64,000 nucleotides of DNA from Basipetospora chlamydospora (GCA_001599675.1 BCHP01000001.1:6995032-7059031); one strand, 5' to 3'; positions 1 through 11,526 are shown, numbered from the stretch's first letter. Notes: generated from the letters alone by a model not told the origin. Translations and numbers: made by a program.

Positions 1-871
1 GCCCACCCCCTTCTGCCCAGAAACTTGGTGAGCCTAGGTCGTAGGGATCCTTTTTTCCCCCCAACTCCCGAGAGCCTCAAGATGCCACTAAGCCCTAAGA
101 ATGGATTCAGTGACATTTGAGATCCGGCCAACGGCTGCAGCCGCCCAGCCCCTAAACCCCGCCGGTCCACAGAGTCCAATAGCACGAGGGGATCAAAACG
201 GGAATCTGCAGCACCCACCAACACCGCCACCAAACACTTTGCCTCCTCATCATCAGCTCGTCCAGAAAAAAAGGACATGTAATTCTTCATGATGCAGTTT
301 CATCATTTCATCACATCTTGCTAGCGCCAAGAATTGGAAAAATAAAAAAANAAANAAAAAAAAAAAAAAAAAAGCCAGGAGCAGGGCCCCCGCATCGGTC
401 ACTCCTAACATATCCGAGATCCGTTTGGCAAGATCCGGTCTGTCACGGTAGCAGCGCTATCGCAAGACTTTCCGGGTCGGGACCTCTTGATGCGGGCAGC
501 CGCGGAAAACTCGGGTCGGGACCTCTTGATGCGGGCAGCCGCGGAAAACTCAGGTAGAAGTAGAAAAGAAAAGGCCGACCCTCATTAACCGCGTCCGGGT
601 GCACATCGCTCATGATGCACACGGCCACCACGCGCGGACCCTATCCTGGGATCGAGCCCCTGGTCAGGCTGGGACTCGAACGGTTTGCTCCTGATTTCAC
701 GGCGAGGCGGAAAGGAAATATCCAGAAAGAAATTATGTGGCTCAAAACATATCATTCATATCAAGGAAGGGTATCTTGCAACTACTAGGTAGGTGTTACT
801 TGGCGTGATAGTCAAGGGAATGTGTTCCAAATGGAAATCCCACGTATCAACCACCAGTTTCCACGACTCTA
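1..871. other. Intergenic: low-complexity sequence, no gene seen
   Basis: No convincing coding region. The stretch holds an A-rich tract at about 341-373 with two undetermined bases (351 and 355) and a 39-bp tandem duplication at 474-551. It is also the 3' flank of the minus-strand permease gene that ends at 872. Confidence 0.6.
474..551. repeat. 39-bp tandem direct repeat, two copies
   Basis: A 39-bp unit occurs twice head to tail, at 474-512 and 513-551. The copies look identical by eye. The unit begins gggtcgggacctcttgatgc and is not part of a recognised gene. Confidence 0.9.
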
Positions 872-2666
872 CTACCCCGTATACCTCTTCTGATACCTGA
901 CAACCTCCACCCCATCCTCGTCAATAAGCCTCTCCGCAACGATACGGTAGCCCCCGATCCTAGGCCACACCTTGGTCCACCCGGCCCAGTATGCCAAGCC
1001 GAGCAGCAGCACTCCCCACCCGACAACGGGGAAGACGTAGTACGGGTACCCCTCGGCATCCCAGGCGGTGTTGGGGGGGATGAATGGCACGATGGTGAGG
1101 AAGACGTTGCTGAGGAGGAAGACGACGGCCACGGGAAGGTAGGTGTGCCAGGGCGAGGACCACTTCTCAGATTTCCTGAAGTGGAGGTAGAGGAGCCCTG
1201 CAGCGACAAAGACGTTGATGATGGCGCCCGGGTAGGTGTACAGATCGACGATGAAGTTGTAGGCCGGCCCGGGAGGGGGCGCGAGGAGGACGATGACGGT
1301 GACGAGCCAGTGGAGGAAGAGCTGTGGAGAGGACGTCTGTTAGCACACACCCGTCTTTCAACGCTCAGGGCACCACGCGCAGTTGCACTTACCGATGCAG
1401 AGGGCGCATTAAAGGGCTTGTTCGACGCCCAGAACCTGCTCCACGGCAGCATGCCCTCCTTGGCCAGCTCCTGGTTGAGACGCGCATGGGCGAAGGACAC
1501 GGCAAGCACGTTCCCCAGGTTGCTCAGCGACACGAACACGGGCAGCGTCCTCGCGCCCGCGCTGTCCCCGAACATATTAGTGAAGAACAGCCCCGCGACG
1601 ATGACCTCGGACTCGGCGAGGTCGTTCTTGGGGATGGCGGCAAAGTAGGCCACGTTGGCGAGGATGTACAGCGTGGTCACGAGGCCGATGGCCAGCGGCG
1701 CCGCGACGGCGAGCGTCTTGCGCGGGTTCCTCACCTCGGAGAGCACGTAGTTGGCGTTCTCCCACCCCTTGTAGCTGTAGATGATGCGCAGCAGCGCCGT
1801 GGCGTACGCGTACACCCCGCCGCCACCCCAGCGCTCCGTGTCGCCCAGGTCAAAGGCGTCCTTGAAGTTTTCCGGGTCCGGGACGCGCCTCCTGCCCGCC
1901 AGCGCCGCGAAGCCGGAGAAGACTATGAAGAGGAGGATGACGACCTTGAACACGCCGAGGACGTTGACGAGGCGCATCCCCCACTTGGGTAGCACGGAGT
2001 GCAGGCCGACGGCGAAGGTGGCGCACGCGACGCCGATGCCGCGCGCCGCGTAGGTGTCGCCCGAGCGGTCGCCGGAGGCGTAGAGAATGTAGCGGCCGAA
2101 GGCGAGGCAGTTTCCCGAGGAGAAGCCGAGGAGGATCATCTGCGAGGCCAGGACGCAGGTGGCGACGTAGCGGGGGTGGCGGTAGACGCGCTCGAGGTAG
2201 TTCTTCTCGCCGCCGGAGCGGGGGATGGCGAGGCCGAATTCGAGGTAGACGCTTAGGCCGGCGAAGGTTATGATGCCGCCTGTCGAGCAAAGAAGGGGTT
2301 AGGACGGGGCCCACATGGCAAGGGAAGGGACTGCGCACCGACGATCCAGAGGATGAGGCTCACGCCAACGGAGCCCGTTGCAGCGAAAATGCCGGATGGG
2401 GTGGAGAAGACTTGCGATCCCGGGTTAGTGTTCCGTGAACCAGGCATCACGAATCGCGTTTTCGAAGGTGACTTACTTCCTGTACCGATCATCTTGTTGA
2501 GGATCAGGAACACGGCGCCCGTGACACCGATTTTGCGGGACTCGGAGAACTCGTATCGCTCCGCCACCTGGCCGTCCTCGGACGGCGTATCGAGGTCATC
2601 GCCATTCTTCACGTGTCTTCCGGCCTTGGCGGCCTCGTCGGCTTCAAGTAACGTACCGTACGCCAT
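872..2666 (-). CDS. High-affinity methionine permease, MUP1-type (APC superfamily)
   Basis: Likely plasma-membrane importer of methionine, and probably cysteine, of the yeast MUP1 LAT-type family. Four exons on the minus strand: 2666-2477, 2410-2339, 2279-1393 and 1321-872, giving 532 residues (yeast MUP1 is similar in size). The join of exons 1 and 2 rebuilds MIGTGIFSTPSGIF, the family's first membrane helix with the GTGIF substrate-binding turn. Later landmarks are SGNCLAFGRYIL, SYKGWENANYVLSEVRNPRK and NKPFNAPSASLFLHWLVTV. About a dozen hydrophobic segments are visible. The start MAYGTLLEAD was preferred over upstream in-frame codons because it gives a normal short charged cytosolic N-terminus. 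Introns have GTAAGT or GTGCGC donors, and intron 1 has a CTAAC branch site. The stop is TAG at 872-874. Family assignment is firm; substrate is inferred from family. Confidence 0.9.
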
Positions 2667-5264
2667 GGTATCGAGAGTAATGAAAGCGCCTTTGCACCAG
2701 TTGTCAAACTCTGTGCCGCTGTTCGAGGGTCGTTTCGTCGCACGGCACGGCGCGGGGTCGGAAGGGCGGGGGGGGGGAACAGGCGGTCGCGTGTACCACG
2801 AGAACACAAGGAGATCTGCGGGCACAGGACGCGTTATATTCGACAATAGAAGATCAATACCTCAAGACGGGACCCCCAATCAATCCCTGCTTGCAACAGT
2901 GTGCAATCCATCATCTTGGTATTCTGCCATATTGCCCCGACTCTGACCTCGTGCAGCCGCCTCCCCCGCCCTGTCCTCCTCTCATATCGGCTCGCAATAA
3001 CGCAATTCGAAGAAGGTTCCGGATGGCGTGCTCGACCGCGTGAACGCAGAATTCACCTCTTCTCGGAAGTTCTGACAATGTTATGAGGTTATGTCGCACT
3101 GACTCCGACTCGGAGGGGGCCGCGGGCGGGTAGGAAAGAAGTGATCTGCGAGATGGGCGGGAGTGGCTGTGGAGGCACTGGAGGGGATGTCATCATCTAT
3201 CCCCGGCATTCCAACAGCTGCATCACTTCAGCACCTTCCTCCTCGGGAAGGTCACTCCGTGCGGCATGTAAAAATTCGCCGGACCGCCCGTCTTCAGTTG
3301 GGCGTTTCCCGTTTCCCGTTTCCCGCGCGGGATTCGGTCAATGTGACAGGACAGAGAAACGAGACTTTGGGCCATTCAATGTAAAACGTTGGGATCGTCC
3401 ATTTCGCAAGCGGAAGCCAATTTGTTGGCTCCTGACCCCCACGACAACCCCCCACAATTAACGAACGGGGTTTGGGGAGAGCAACGAGACCTTCCCCGAA
3501 GAAGTGGAGAAGAGTATTGATTGACGCATGGGTCAAAAAAAGAAAAAAAAAAAAACAAAAGAAAAACTGTAGTGCTGCTAAATCCATCAAAGTTTATTCC
3601 ATGTCTGGCACGTTGCAAAAACAACCTCTAGTTCACGGCGATGCAGCTTCTGGAAATATTAAGCACCAGTTGGAAGGCAAGTCATGGCGACGACCACTTC
3701 AATCACGGTATCCGCGGTTTAGAGAATCTAGAGTCGCCAAACGTGGCATCTGAAGACGAATAAAAGACTGTACTCGCGTTGAGCTGGGACTCGGGGGACA
3801 GGCTCGGAAGGAGGAAAGTAGGCGTGAGGAAGAGGATACGGGTCTTAGACCTGAGTGTACGGTGATAGAGGGAACCTTTTTGGGAGTGTTTCGTTGTATC
3901 GCATCCGTCTAGCCAACGGAATAGACAGTAATGATTCCCATGCCTGATTCGGGTTGGTGGGCGAGCCGACTCGTCTTGGTCCATGATATCAGCATGCATG
4001 GCAGCCCATGGGCACCGAGGAATATTACTACTTAATTCAATCTTTACACTTAGTGTTTCTGTCTCTTTTCCCTCGTATTTTGGCATCGTATTTAGACTAC
4101 TCTTACAGGATTGGTAGCAAGATCCAATAGCTACATCACTTGTTCTCTTCTTGCCTCTTCTTCTTCTACACCTCAGGCTGTTTTTGTGCGTGTTGACTTT
4201 AGCCTCCTTGTGACTCCTTCCCTTCCTGACTTTTTGTGAGTCCGGTCACTTTACGTTGTTTTTCTTGGGGCGGCGTTTCTCGGAACCCATCGGGAAACGG
4301 TGGGATCATGGTTCTCCATTCATTCTATCCAGCCAATTCCGAGCTTGAAGGGGACTGTCAGTTACTATGAACCGTGACGGCATTGAAGGTTCATCGGCAG
4401 ATCGTCACATCGTCACGAAAGGCGGCGTTGGTTTTCTTCTCAGGCATATCTGCCGTGGAAACTAACCAATGAATTTTCTGGATCTCTGTAGGACCGAGTC
4501 AACCATACGTGAACATGGCTTTTCAAGCTGTTCAATTTGCCTTCATTACGAGCTCAACGGATGATGGTCGTGATATTCCGTGACCATGGACAGATATATT
4601 GACATCTCTATATGGAGTTGAGGTGATGTGCGGGCAATAGAATTCTATGTGGAAGGCGTGAAACTGGTAAGTATTGAGTGGCTCCACGCTCCTGCCGCAA
4701 TGCCGTGACTCCCGTGACTCCCGTGGCTCCCGCCTCTCCTCAGCGACGCTGTGTCAAGTTGGCCTCCCATCAACTCTCTCCTGACCTGAACTCTTCCTCT
4801 ACACTCTCCCGTCTCACATCCCAACAGTATTCGTTTCATCCACTTCACTCGCTTCGACTGTGTTCGTCTTGGAAACCATCATTGTTGCTCCCTTACGCAT
4901 CTCATTACCATCACCATCGTATCATATCAACACTCGTTCAATCTTGCTCGGCTCCTCGTGCTCGGGAGTAGCACAGTTCACCAATATCGCCATCATCTCC
5001 ATCATCTCCATCAGCTTTCGTGCCCAAACACCCATCCGTCTCCTCCGCCCTCCGCCTCTAACATCTATCATCCATCTTAATCTCGAGCATCGCGACCATC
5101 GTTCCGCCATTATCTCAACGGTGCCCGCCACTAGGAGCATACCTGGGACTCGACCATCACCATTCCGCCTTTACTCTACCACGAGCACCGCCCGTAATCC
5201 TGGCAAGTTCCACGCATTCCTCCACCCGCCAGCCTTCCGGGTATTCGAAAGACAAGTCCTTGCC
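2667..5264. other. Divergent intergenic/promoter region between the permease and DUF4470-MYND genes
   Basis: About 2.6 kb without a supported gene. It should hold both promoters. Visible are a gtttccc heptamer repeated three times (3304-3324), a 20-bp motif at 3492-3511 that recurs upstream of the formate dehydrogenase gene, and short cgtgactcc-type repeats near 4703-4730. The frame of the downstream gene stays open upstream to about 4860 without an ATG before 5265; I read that part as 5' leader. Confidence 0.5.
3492..3511. repeat. 20-bp motif shared with 14103-14122
   Basis: The string ttccccgaagaagtggagaa is identical at 3492-3511 and 14103-14122, in the same orientation. It lies about 830 bp upstream of the permease ATG and about 795 bp upstream of the formate dehydrogenase ATG, both minus-strand genes. 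It could be a shared regulatory element or a remnant of a dispersed repeat. Confidence 0.6.
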
Positions 5265-8200
5265 ATGATTACTCCTCAGCATCCGCGGCTCGAAGAGCTG
5301 TTCCACCCGCTTGCCAAGGCCCCTGCCTCCTCCCTGACCGAATGCCTCCCGCCGGGAAACGACGCCTCGGTTCTCCTCTTGGGCGGTGACGGAGCACTCA
5401 ACGATGTCCTGTACACCGTGGCCTTGGATGGTATGCCAATCAGTCGAAGCGTCTCACTATTTCTTAGCTCTGCTAACACAAGACACGCACAGAAATGCGG
5501 AAGATCGATATCACAATGTGCAACCCAGATGCTGCTATTCTTGGTACGCCCCACCATCCCTCCCTCCCCCCCCCGGGTCCTACATCACTCCAGAACCTTC
5601 TGCTCCTCGGGCAACATGGACCAATTTGCTAACATGTGGGAAGCCCGGAACCTTGTCTTGCTGACGAGCATTATCGACGGCGCCGCCGACACCGATGCCT
5701 GCAAGCTCTTCAACATATACCACCACTTCAGACTGGCCCAGTCGGACAAGAACCATCTCTTACTTCACATCAACGAGCTAAAGGGCCTTGCGGGATCTAT
5801 CGACGACTGGCATTCAAGCCGATTCGGGCGCCACCTCCGGATAGCAGACAAGGCCACGTTGCTGGCCATCAAGAAGATGTTTGATTTCTACTTCGAACAA
5901 CTCACTCGGACCAAGCCCCCTGGAGCTGCCATGACAGAGAGCCTTGCCAGGGCGAGGGTTATTCAAAGGGAGGCCCAGAAAACCCTGCTTCCTCCTTCGC
6001 TTGCTGCCGCTGGCCCAACCTGTGAAAAGGTACCCAAGCACACACACAGATTGCATGGCTACTTCTGGGAGCACGGTACAATCCCCCCATCAGCTAAACA
6101 CATGGGCCTTCCTCAGGCCAACCCCCTTTTCGCTTCCCCTCGCAGCCATGTCACACTCCATCACCGCATTGATCCCATCGCCGGATATCATCTATCACTT
6201 GGACTCGTGCCCCTGGAGGATGGTTCCCCTATGAAAATAGGGTGGCAAAGGACACGGGATGAAGATGTCATGCAAGCAACCTACAACGAGTTCCGACACT
6301 GGTGCCACGCCTTCCGGGCCAGCACCAACAACGGCACATTTACGCTTCGTATGGTCATGGCGGACCCGATTCCCTTCTGCTACGCCCTGCAACACCTCGG
6401 GATGGGAGTCGCTGATGAGCGACCGCCCGTCAATCTATATCGCTTCGGGCACAGGTTCGACCGGCTTGAGCTTGACGGGCGTGACTACATTCACCATGCA
6501 CCGAATCAGCCCGGCCACATCGACGCCCCTTTCACATTCAACATCATTCGCACCACGGACCTCGCAGACCAGCTTGGCATCCTCAACCTTCTTGTCTCAT
6601 GCTCACCTCTTCTAGAGCTAGGCATGTCCTCCACCCTCCACACCGAGCTACGTATGCACCAAGGAGAGTCGCTGCAAGGCATTTTCAGACACCTCCTTCC
6701 AGGGCACTTTGAGACTGTCTGCATACTTTTGGGACTCCTTCCACTGGACTACTGGACAAATAGCACAAGGCACTACACTGACGACTACCCGTACAGGCAG
6801 GCGCAAACCTCTTCAGTAATTTTCAGGTTTTGTTGGAAGAAGGCCCCGTGTGTGTCGATCTCGGGGTACCCGAGCCCGGAACCCCCTCGACAGTGGTATT
6901 CCCCCGCCTTCCTCGCCCGGATACTGTTCCAAATGTACGATGACATGTTCTGGAGTGAGGACCACCCACCGCGTGAGGTTGACCTCGAGGGCCTGGACAA
7001 GCGCAATCCCTGGCCCAAGTACACGCGAGCGGGATTCATCGCCATCCTGTCACATATCAAGAAGCGCATTGCGACCGACTGGAATAAGGCCATGGTGATG
7101 CTCCTATCACACATTGATGAAGCCGGATTGTCACCTGGCCGGTATAGGCAGGAGCTTTGCACCTACCTCGCACTCTATGGCCTTCACGATTCCCGATCTT
7201 TAAAACCCGGACCTGAATCCCTGGTACCACGGTACAAGAAAAGCACATTTTGTGTTACTCTCGTTGTCCCGAGGGACAAGCTCTCTGGTATCACTGATCG
7301 TCCAATTATCGGGAGGACGGCATTGCCAAGGCCCGCCCTTCGATGCTTTATGAGAAGCGAAGGAGCGGACGCGAGTGTGTTTTCCGCCCTACAAGGTGGC
7401 TTTGGTCGAGTCAACACCACGGGAGTACGAGGTACCTACCGCTTCGCCGTCGAGATCCTCGAAGAAGAGGACAAGCCAGAGGAAGCGGACGACCAAGGAC
7501 AATGGAAGAAGGCAGGTTGGCACGGCGGATCGGACCTCGTTATTTCCTTCAATGCGCCTGCATCTCTGCTCCTCGACCAATTCGCCAGAACGCACATCGG
7601 TGTGGGTTTCCTGGACCTTTCAAAGGTGGACGATGATGTACTCTTCGAGGTGCTCGCAGATGACTCCAGACATGTCTACATTACCGCCAATCCTCCAAAC
7701 CAGAAAGGCCCCATGTCAATCTGCCCTGCTACTGCCCGTATACCCTCATCAGGTTCGCGGAGCCAGCCTGCTGAACTCAGGATGGTAATGGAGGGATGTG
7801 AAGCGTCTGGAGTACTTGTGTCCATGCGTGCTCATTTCAAGCTCAATGATCGGGACCTGCGGCACGCGTTTCGGGGCTTCCTCGAGTGCGGCCTGGTGGT
7901 TCTGTCACCCTTCACAGCCGCACTACAACCAAACGATAGGACAAAGCTCCGTATCGATTTCCCAGCGCCAATCGCGATCCATAGCCTTGAGCCAACCCGA
8001 GACCACCGCTCTGTAAGCCTCTCGGCCAGGTTTGACGCCGACTGCTGGAAGCACTCGGGATTCTTGATGTATCCCATGTTCTCCGATGACACTACCGATA
8101 TCCCTATCCTCTGGAACACGCCATATCTGAATCTCGACACCCACCCGATCGTCGACCATGAGCTTGCAACATTTGAGGCACTCGACAAGAGACTAGCAAA

Positions 8201-9161
8201 TGAGTGCGCGCACGTTCAAAACAGAGCTCGACTCGTGCCCGGCGAAGTCATGTCTTGGGAGCGGGAGCGAGGAAGGCTCCTATGCTATATCACGTACATG
8301 TTCTGGCTGTTCCGTCATTGCGACGAGAAGCGGAAGCTCATGTTTGGCTCCAACAACCCCTTTCAAAGATCCGAGCAGGAGCGGAAGTTCATTTTCGGCT
8401 TCAATGACCCCATGAGCGCCATCCTGCGTGTGGTCATTTTCGTCTCTGCAATTCGCCTTGATCCTTCGGGTACAAGTCTCGTCCTCGACGCGGCAGTTAT
8501 TGACCTGCACTCAGGCGTGCCGCAAAAGGTGAGAGACATTGTCGACAAGCTGCGGACAGATGGGGACATCCATGTGTTTGAGCATGATGGACAAGACACT
8601 GTCCCAAGCACCGGGACATATCCTTGGCTCTTCCTTCTTCCCGCATACGTCGAGTGCGCGCGCACGCGACCCCACGACAGGAACTGTGCGTTTAAGTCCA
8701 GGAATTTCGTACCCTTCGCCTCCGCCAGGGATGTAGCAGCATTCTGCGACTGTGGGAAGGGTACCTTACAGCCTGGGTACTTGCGCAGTCCGCCCTATGG
8801 GTGGGATGATCTCGCCAAGTACGCTGCGCGAGCGGCGATTCCGCTGTTGATTCCCAATCAGCTGGTTGGGTCAGCTCCCTCAGTTGACCCGGAGCAGAAG
8901 GCCCCTGAACTAAGCTGCCTCTCCTGTGGGATGAAGAAGGACATGGCCAAGTCGCGGACTGCATGCCGCCACTGCGCTTTTGTATATTATTGCTCCACAC
9001 ACTGTTGGCGCAAGGACTCGGGGAGGCACAGGACGGAGTGCTACACGCGCTCGGGGACAGCGGTGAGGAGATTCAGCCCCGATGAGATGCCCATGTGCGA
9101 AGGAGACTACAGTTCATCGTCGAGTCGGTCGTCCTCACCGTCGCACGATGAGTCGGCGTAG
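5265..9161 (+). CDS. DUF4470-domain protein with C-terminal MYND zinc finger; frame continues past its TAG stop
   Basis: Three exons: 5265-5430, 5493-5543 and 5644-9161, giving 1,244 residues to the TAG at 9159-9161. Residues about 7-110 match the fungal DUF4470 pattern: HPLAKAPASSLTECLPPGND, then DASVLLLGGDGALNDVLYTV. Across both splices the frame reads MRKIDITMCNPDAAILARNL, which supports the two short introns (62 and 100 nt). A large central region has no domain I recognise. Residues about 1164-1204 form a MYND finger with all ligands present: CLSC, CRHC, YYCSTHC, then HRTEC. MYND fingers usually mediate protein-protein contacts. After a Ser-rich tail the TAG is followed in frame by 222 sense codons to TAA at 9828-9830 (separate entry). 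The start MITPQHPRLEELF is the first in-frame ATG before the domain. Confidence 0.85.
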   Translation: MITPQHPRLEELFHPLAKAPASSLTECLPPGNDASVLLLGGDGALNDVLYTVALDGMPISRSVSLFLSSANTRHAQKCGRSISQCATQMLLFLVRPTIPPSPPRVLHHSRTFCSSGNMDQFANMWEARNLVLLTSIIDGAADTDACKLFNIYHHFRLAQSDKNHLLLHINELKGLAGSIDDWHSSRFGRHLRIADKATLLAIKKMFDFYFEQLTRTKPPGAAMTESLARARVIQREAQKTLLPPSLAAAGPTCEKVPKHTHRLHGYFWEHGTIPPSAKHMGLPQANPLFASPRSHVTLHHRIDPIAGYHLSLGLVPLEDGSPMKIGWQRTRDEDVMQATYNEFRHWCHAFRASTNNGTFTLRMVMADPIPFCYALQHLGMGVADERPPVNLYRFGHRFDRLELDGRDYIHHAPNQPGHIDAPFTFNIIRTTDLADQLGILNLLVSCSPLLELGMSSTLHTELRMHQGESLQGIFRHLLPGHFETVCILLGLLPLDYWTNSTRHYTDDYPYRQAQTSSVIFRFCWKKAPCVSISGYPSPEPPRQWYSPAFLARILFQMYDDMFWSEDHPPREVDLEGLDKRNPWPKYTRAGFIAILSHIKKRIATDWNKAMVMLLSHIDEAGLSPGRYRQELCTYLALYGLHDSRSLKPGPESLVPRYKKSTFCVTLVVPRDKLSGITDRPIIGRTALPRPALRCFMRSEGADASVFSALQGGFGRVNTTGVRGTYRFAVEILEEEDKPEEADDQGQWKKAGWHGGSDLVISFNAPASLLLDQFARTHIGVGFLDLSKVDDDVLFEVLADDSRHVYITANPPNQKGPMSICPATARIPSSGSRSQPAELRMVMEGCEASGVLVSMRAHFKLNDRDLRHAFRGFLECGLVVLSPFTAALQPNDRTKLRIDFPAPIAIHSLEPTRDHRSVSLSARFDADCWKHSGFLMYPMFSDDTTDIPILWNTPYLNLDTHPIVDHELATFEALDKRLANECAHVQNRARLVPGEVMSWERERGRLLCYITYMFWLFRHCDEKRKLMFGSNNPFQRSEQERKFIFGFNDPMSAILRVVIFVSAIRLDPSGTSLVLDAAVIDLHSGVPQKVRDIVDKLRTDGDIHVFEHDGQDTVPSTGTYPWLFLLPAYVECARTRPHDRNCAFKSRNFVPFASARDVAAFCDCGKGTLQPGYLRSPPYGWDDLAKYAARAAIPLLIPNQLVGSAPSVDPEQKAPELSCLSCGMKKDMAKSRTACRHCAFVYYCSTHCWRKDSGRHRTECYTRSGTAVRRFSPDEMPMCEGDYSSSSSRSSSPSHDESA

Positions 9162-9182
9162 GAGGTCTCGTCTGACGACGGT
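9137..9182 (+). promoter_or_regulatory. Predicted mRNA hairpin presenting the in-frame UAG in its loop
   Basis: Bases 9137-9143 (accgtcg) are perfectly complementary to 9176-9182 (cgacggt). Inside, 9147-9152 (gatgag) pairs with 9167-9172 (ctcgtc) with one G-U pair, after a symmetric 3x3 internal loop. The terminal loop is 9153-9166 (14 nt) and contains the UAG at 9159-9161, almost exactly at the centre. A-to-I editing sites in Sordariomycete sexual tissue are known to favour UAG in hairpin loops. The function here is inferred. Confidence 0.5.
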
Positions 9183-9830
9183 CGCATGGATGAGCTGCAG
9201 CGAGAGATTGACGACATCGAGGAACCGAAGACCACGAAGAATCAGCGCAAAGGGGAAAGGAAGAGGGAGCGCAGGGAGGAAAAGAAGATGAAGAAACAGC
9301 AACTTTCTGAGGAGAAGGCGCGCGCGGACAAGAAGGCAAAGAGGGAGAAGCAGAAGAAGCGTAAGAAGGGCAGCGAGGAGGAAGACTATGCTGAGGAGGG
9401 GGAGAAGCGGGAGGATGACGATGAAAAGAACAGGAATAAGCTACAGCTAACAGAGCAGGAGAGGATGGTGGCGAAGATTTCCGTCAAGCGGGTGCTCGCC
9501 GAGTGCAGGGACGCGCTTGTAGTGCGCGAAATTGAGCTCCAGGAGAAGAACGAGGCTGAGAGGATGGCGATGCACGACTTCCGCAGCATGAAGAAGAGCC
9601 TGCAGCGTCTGCGGGAAAATTGGGGTGCCATCAAGGGGGAGCAAAGGCGAGCAAGCAAGGTTGTGGACCAGCTGCGGAAGCGGGCGAGACTCGCCGAGGA
9701 GGAGCTCGAGGAGCTCGAGGCCATGGGTGGCGGGAACGGCGGGGTTGGTAAGGATGTTGAGGAGCCGGTTGAGGAGGAGGATGATTGGGACGCTTGGAAG
9801 GCGTATCAGTCGCAGGAGGAGAGCGGTTAA
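9162..9830 (+). CDS. In-frame 3' extension of the MYND gene: charged coiled-coil tail
   Basis: Directly after TAG 9159-9161 the same frame stays open for 222 codons to TAA (9828-9830). It starts EVSSDDGRMDELQREIDD. Next comes a very basic and acidic segment rich in KKRK, REEK and EEED runs, then a long predicted coiled coil containing LVVREIELQEKNEAERM and VVDQLRKRARLAEEELEELE. It ends in an acidic WDAW-containing tail. An ATG at 9186 could start a separate gene, but only 24 nt separate it from the stop, which leaves no room for a promoter. The extension is therefore best read as the natural C-terminus of the MYND protein, reached by stop-codon recoding (RNA editing or readthrough) or cut off by a recent nonsense mutation. 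No intron with sensible signals removes the stop in frame. Confidence 0.55.
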   Translation, partial: EVSSDDGRMDELQREIDDIEEPKTTKNQRKGERKRERREEKKMKKQQLSEEKARADKKAKREKQKKRKKGSEEEDYAEEGEKREDDDEKNRNKLQLTEQERMVAKISVKRVLAECRDALVVREIELQEKNEAERMAMHDFRSMKKSLQRLRENWGAIKGEQRRASKVVDQLRKRARLAEEELEELEAMGGGNGGVGKDVEEPVEEEDDWDAWKAYQSQEESG

Positions 9831-11526
9831 CTAAACGCCTTCGTTCGTTTCAGTCTCGCCTTTGTTTCTTTTACTCGGGTATTGTGTTTCTTGCCTGCTC
9901 CCTGGGCATCGGCGCAGTGGTTGGTTGTGTTTGAAGAGAGTTTGACGCTGCACCTTGGTCTGAAGGGGATGGAGGAAATCGCGTGCTACGAGGGATCATG
10001 GTTCTCGTTTATTGTCGTCTTGTCACGGCTCTTGTCGTGGACGCTGGTGGGAGGATATACGGGATGAGTCCAGTGGTATTGCCTTTGCCGCGCCAGCTCT
10101 CAGCGTTCCGGGGTTTTATGTTTCCTTGTCGGTCTCATTCTTCTTGTTTTGTCTCTCTGTCTTGCAGGTCGATATTTTTCTCGTCGTTCAATGAGTCAAG
10201 AAGTATCAGCTTAGAACGGTACGTGCTATGATCCGCAAAGCGAAACAATATCTATTCTATATTTCCTTAACGAACGGGCATCTTTCGTATGTCTGGTATG
10301 GATCGGTGACCAGGGTGGATTCCTAGTGACGCCGGCCTTTAAGCTCACTGCGATCACTTGTGGCAGGGTGGTGCCTCGGCAGCCATGGAGGAGAAGTAGT
10401 CCGCACGAGGGAAGCCCGCCCGTCTCGGACCCAAAGTCGCTTTACAGGGAATAACGAGGGCACGGGTGCAGGAGAAGAGCGGGAGGAGGAAGGCGGTGGT
10501 GGTTTTGAAGGGCAGGAGTCAGGACCCTTACTGACCCCCTTCCAAAGGTACACGTCTGCCCTGGGTGGTTCCGATGCGGCGTCTTGAGTGCGTCAGCGTG
10601 GTCGAGACCGCTGGCCTGGGCAAGATGATGGGAGGGGCTCCATGGGGTTTACCTATGGTGTGCCATGTATACCAGGCTTGGGTTCCGCTATAAAACATAC
10701 AGACGGATTCTTTTTATTAGGGCGGGGGTTTGGGGGGGGGGGGGGGGCGGTTGGTTGGTTGGTGGTCATACAGGGGTATATATACACGGCAAGCTTGTAA
10801 CGGGTTGGAAGGGACCAAAAGGATATGTCGGCATCCAGCGTCAAGTATACGGTGGCCAACCCAGGGAAGAGCAAGATGGCGGCTGCCCCTGGACCTCTTT
10901 TAGGAGGAGAAACAAAATAAGACAAGACTAAGACAAAAGGGCGGCGACGACGACTTGAGCTAATAAGCGCAGCATAAGAGAGAAGGGAGACTACGTTCCC
11001 CTTGCCCTACCCACGCATCATTCAACCAACCGCTCGTCCACAAGGTTCTCCTCGCTTGCTTAGGGCCCCTACGTCTCAGCGAGAACTATAGGACGCACAC
11101 GCGTCGGCAGCCCATCCTCCCCGTCCTCCGAACACGTCGACTCCCTCGTCGACGGCTACGGGCCCAGGTTAAAGCACGCGTTTCCCTCGCCGCACTCCAC
11201 GCGCTCCTCCCCGCGTGGAGATGATGCTGAAAGTCGGCGTGCAAGGCGTCCGTCCTGTCGGGAGTACGGATGAGGTGAGGATTAAGATAATGCTGAGATT
11301 CTTTATTGACAATTTCCCTTTTGGCCCTCCTCTTCCAGCTCGCTCGCTGATATTGCGTAGAATCCAAAGCCACCTACCCCCTACATCGTAAATATCCAGA
11401 CCACATGTCCCGTGAAATCGTGTATTATACATTTACTCATGAAACCAAAAATGAAAAGGTAATCCAACTCCTTTCCCTCCAACTCTCCCAGCCTGTCTCA
11501 CTCGACTAAAAAGGCCTCAGCTCCCC
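9831..11526. other. Intergenic, no gene seen
   Basis: This is the shared 3' side of the convergent MYND and formate dehydrogenase genes. It contains a G-run at about 10733-10747 followed by ggttggttggttggt repeats, and no coding pattern I trust. Confidence 0.55.

Noticed and set aside
640..690. tRNA-like T-loop (gttcgagtc) on the minus strand
   Set aside because: The flanking bases do not form the T-stem, and no D-arm or acceptor stem can be drawn; at most a decayed SINE-like B box.
4860..5264. N-terminal extension of the DUF4470-MYND frame
   Set aside because: The frame is open but begins at GTG, is CT-rich like a leader, and the domain starts cleanly after ATG 5265.
9095..9161. Small intron removing the TAG at 9159
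   Set aside because: The only GT...AG pair of usable size shifts the frame and lacks a branch site.
9186..9830. Independent coiled-coil gene starting at ATG 9186
   Set aside because: Only 24 nt after the upstream stop and in the same frame, with eight further in-frame codons before the ATG; an extension is more economical.
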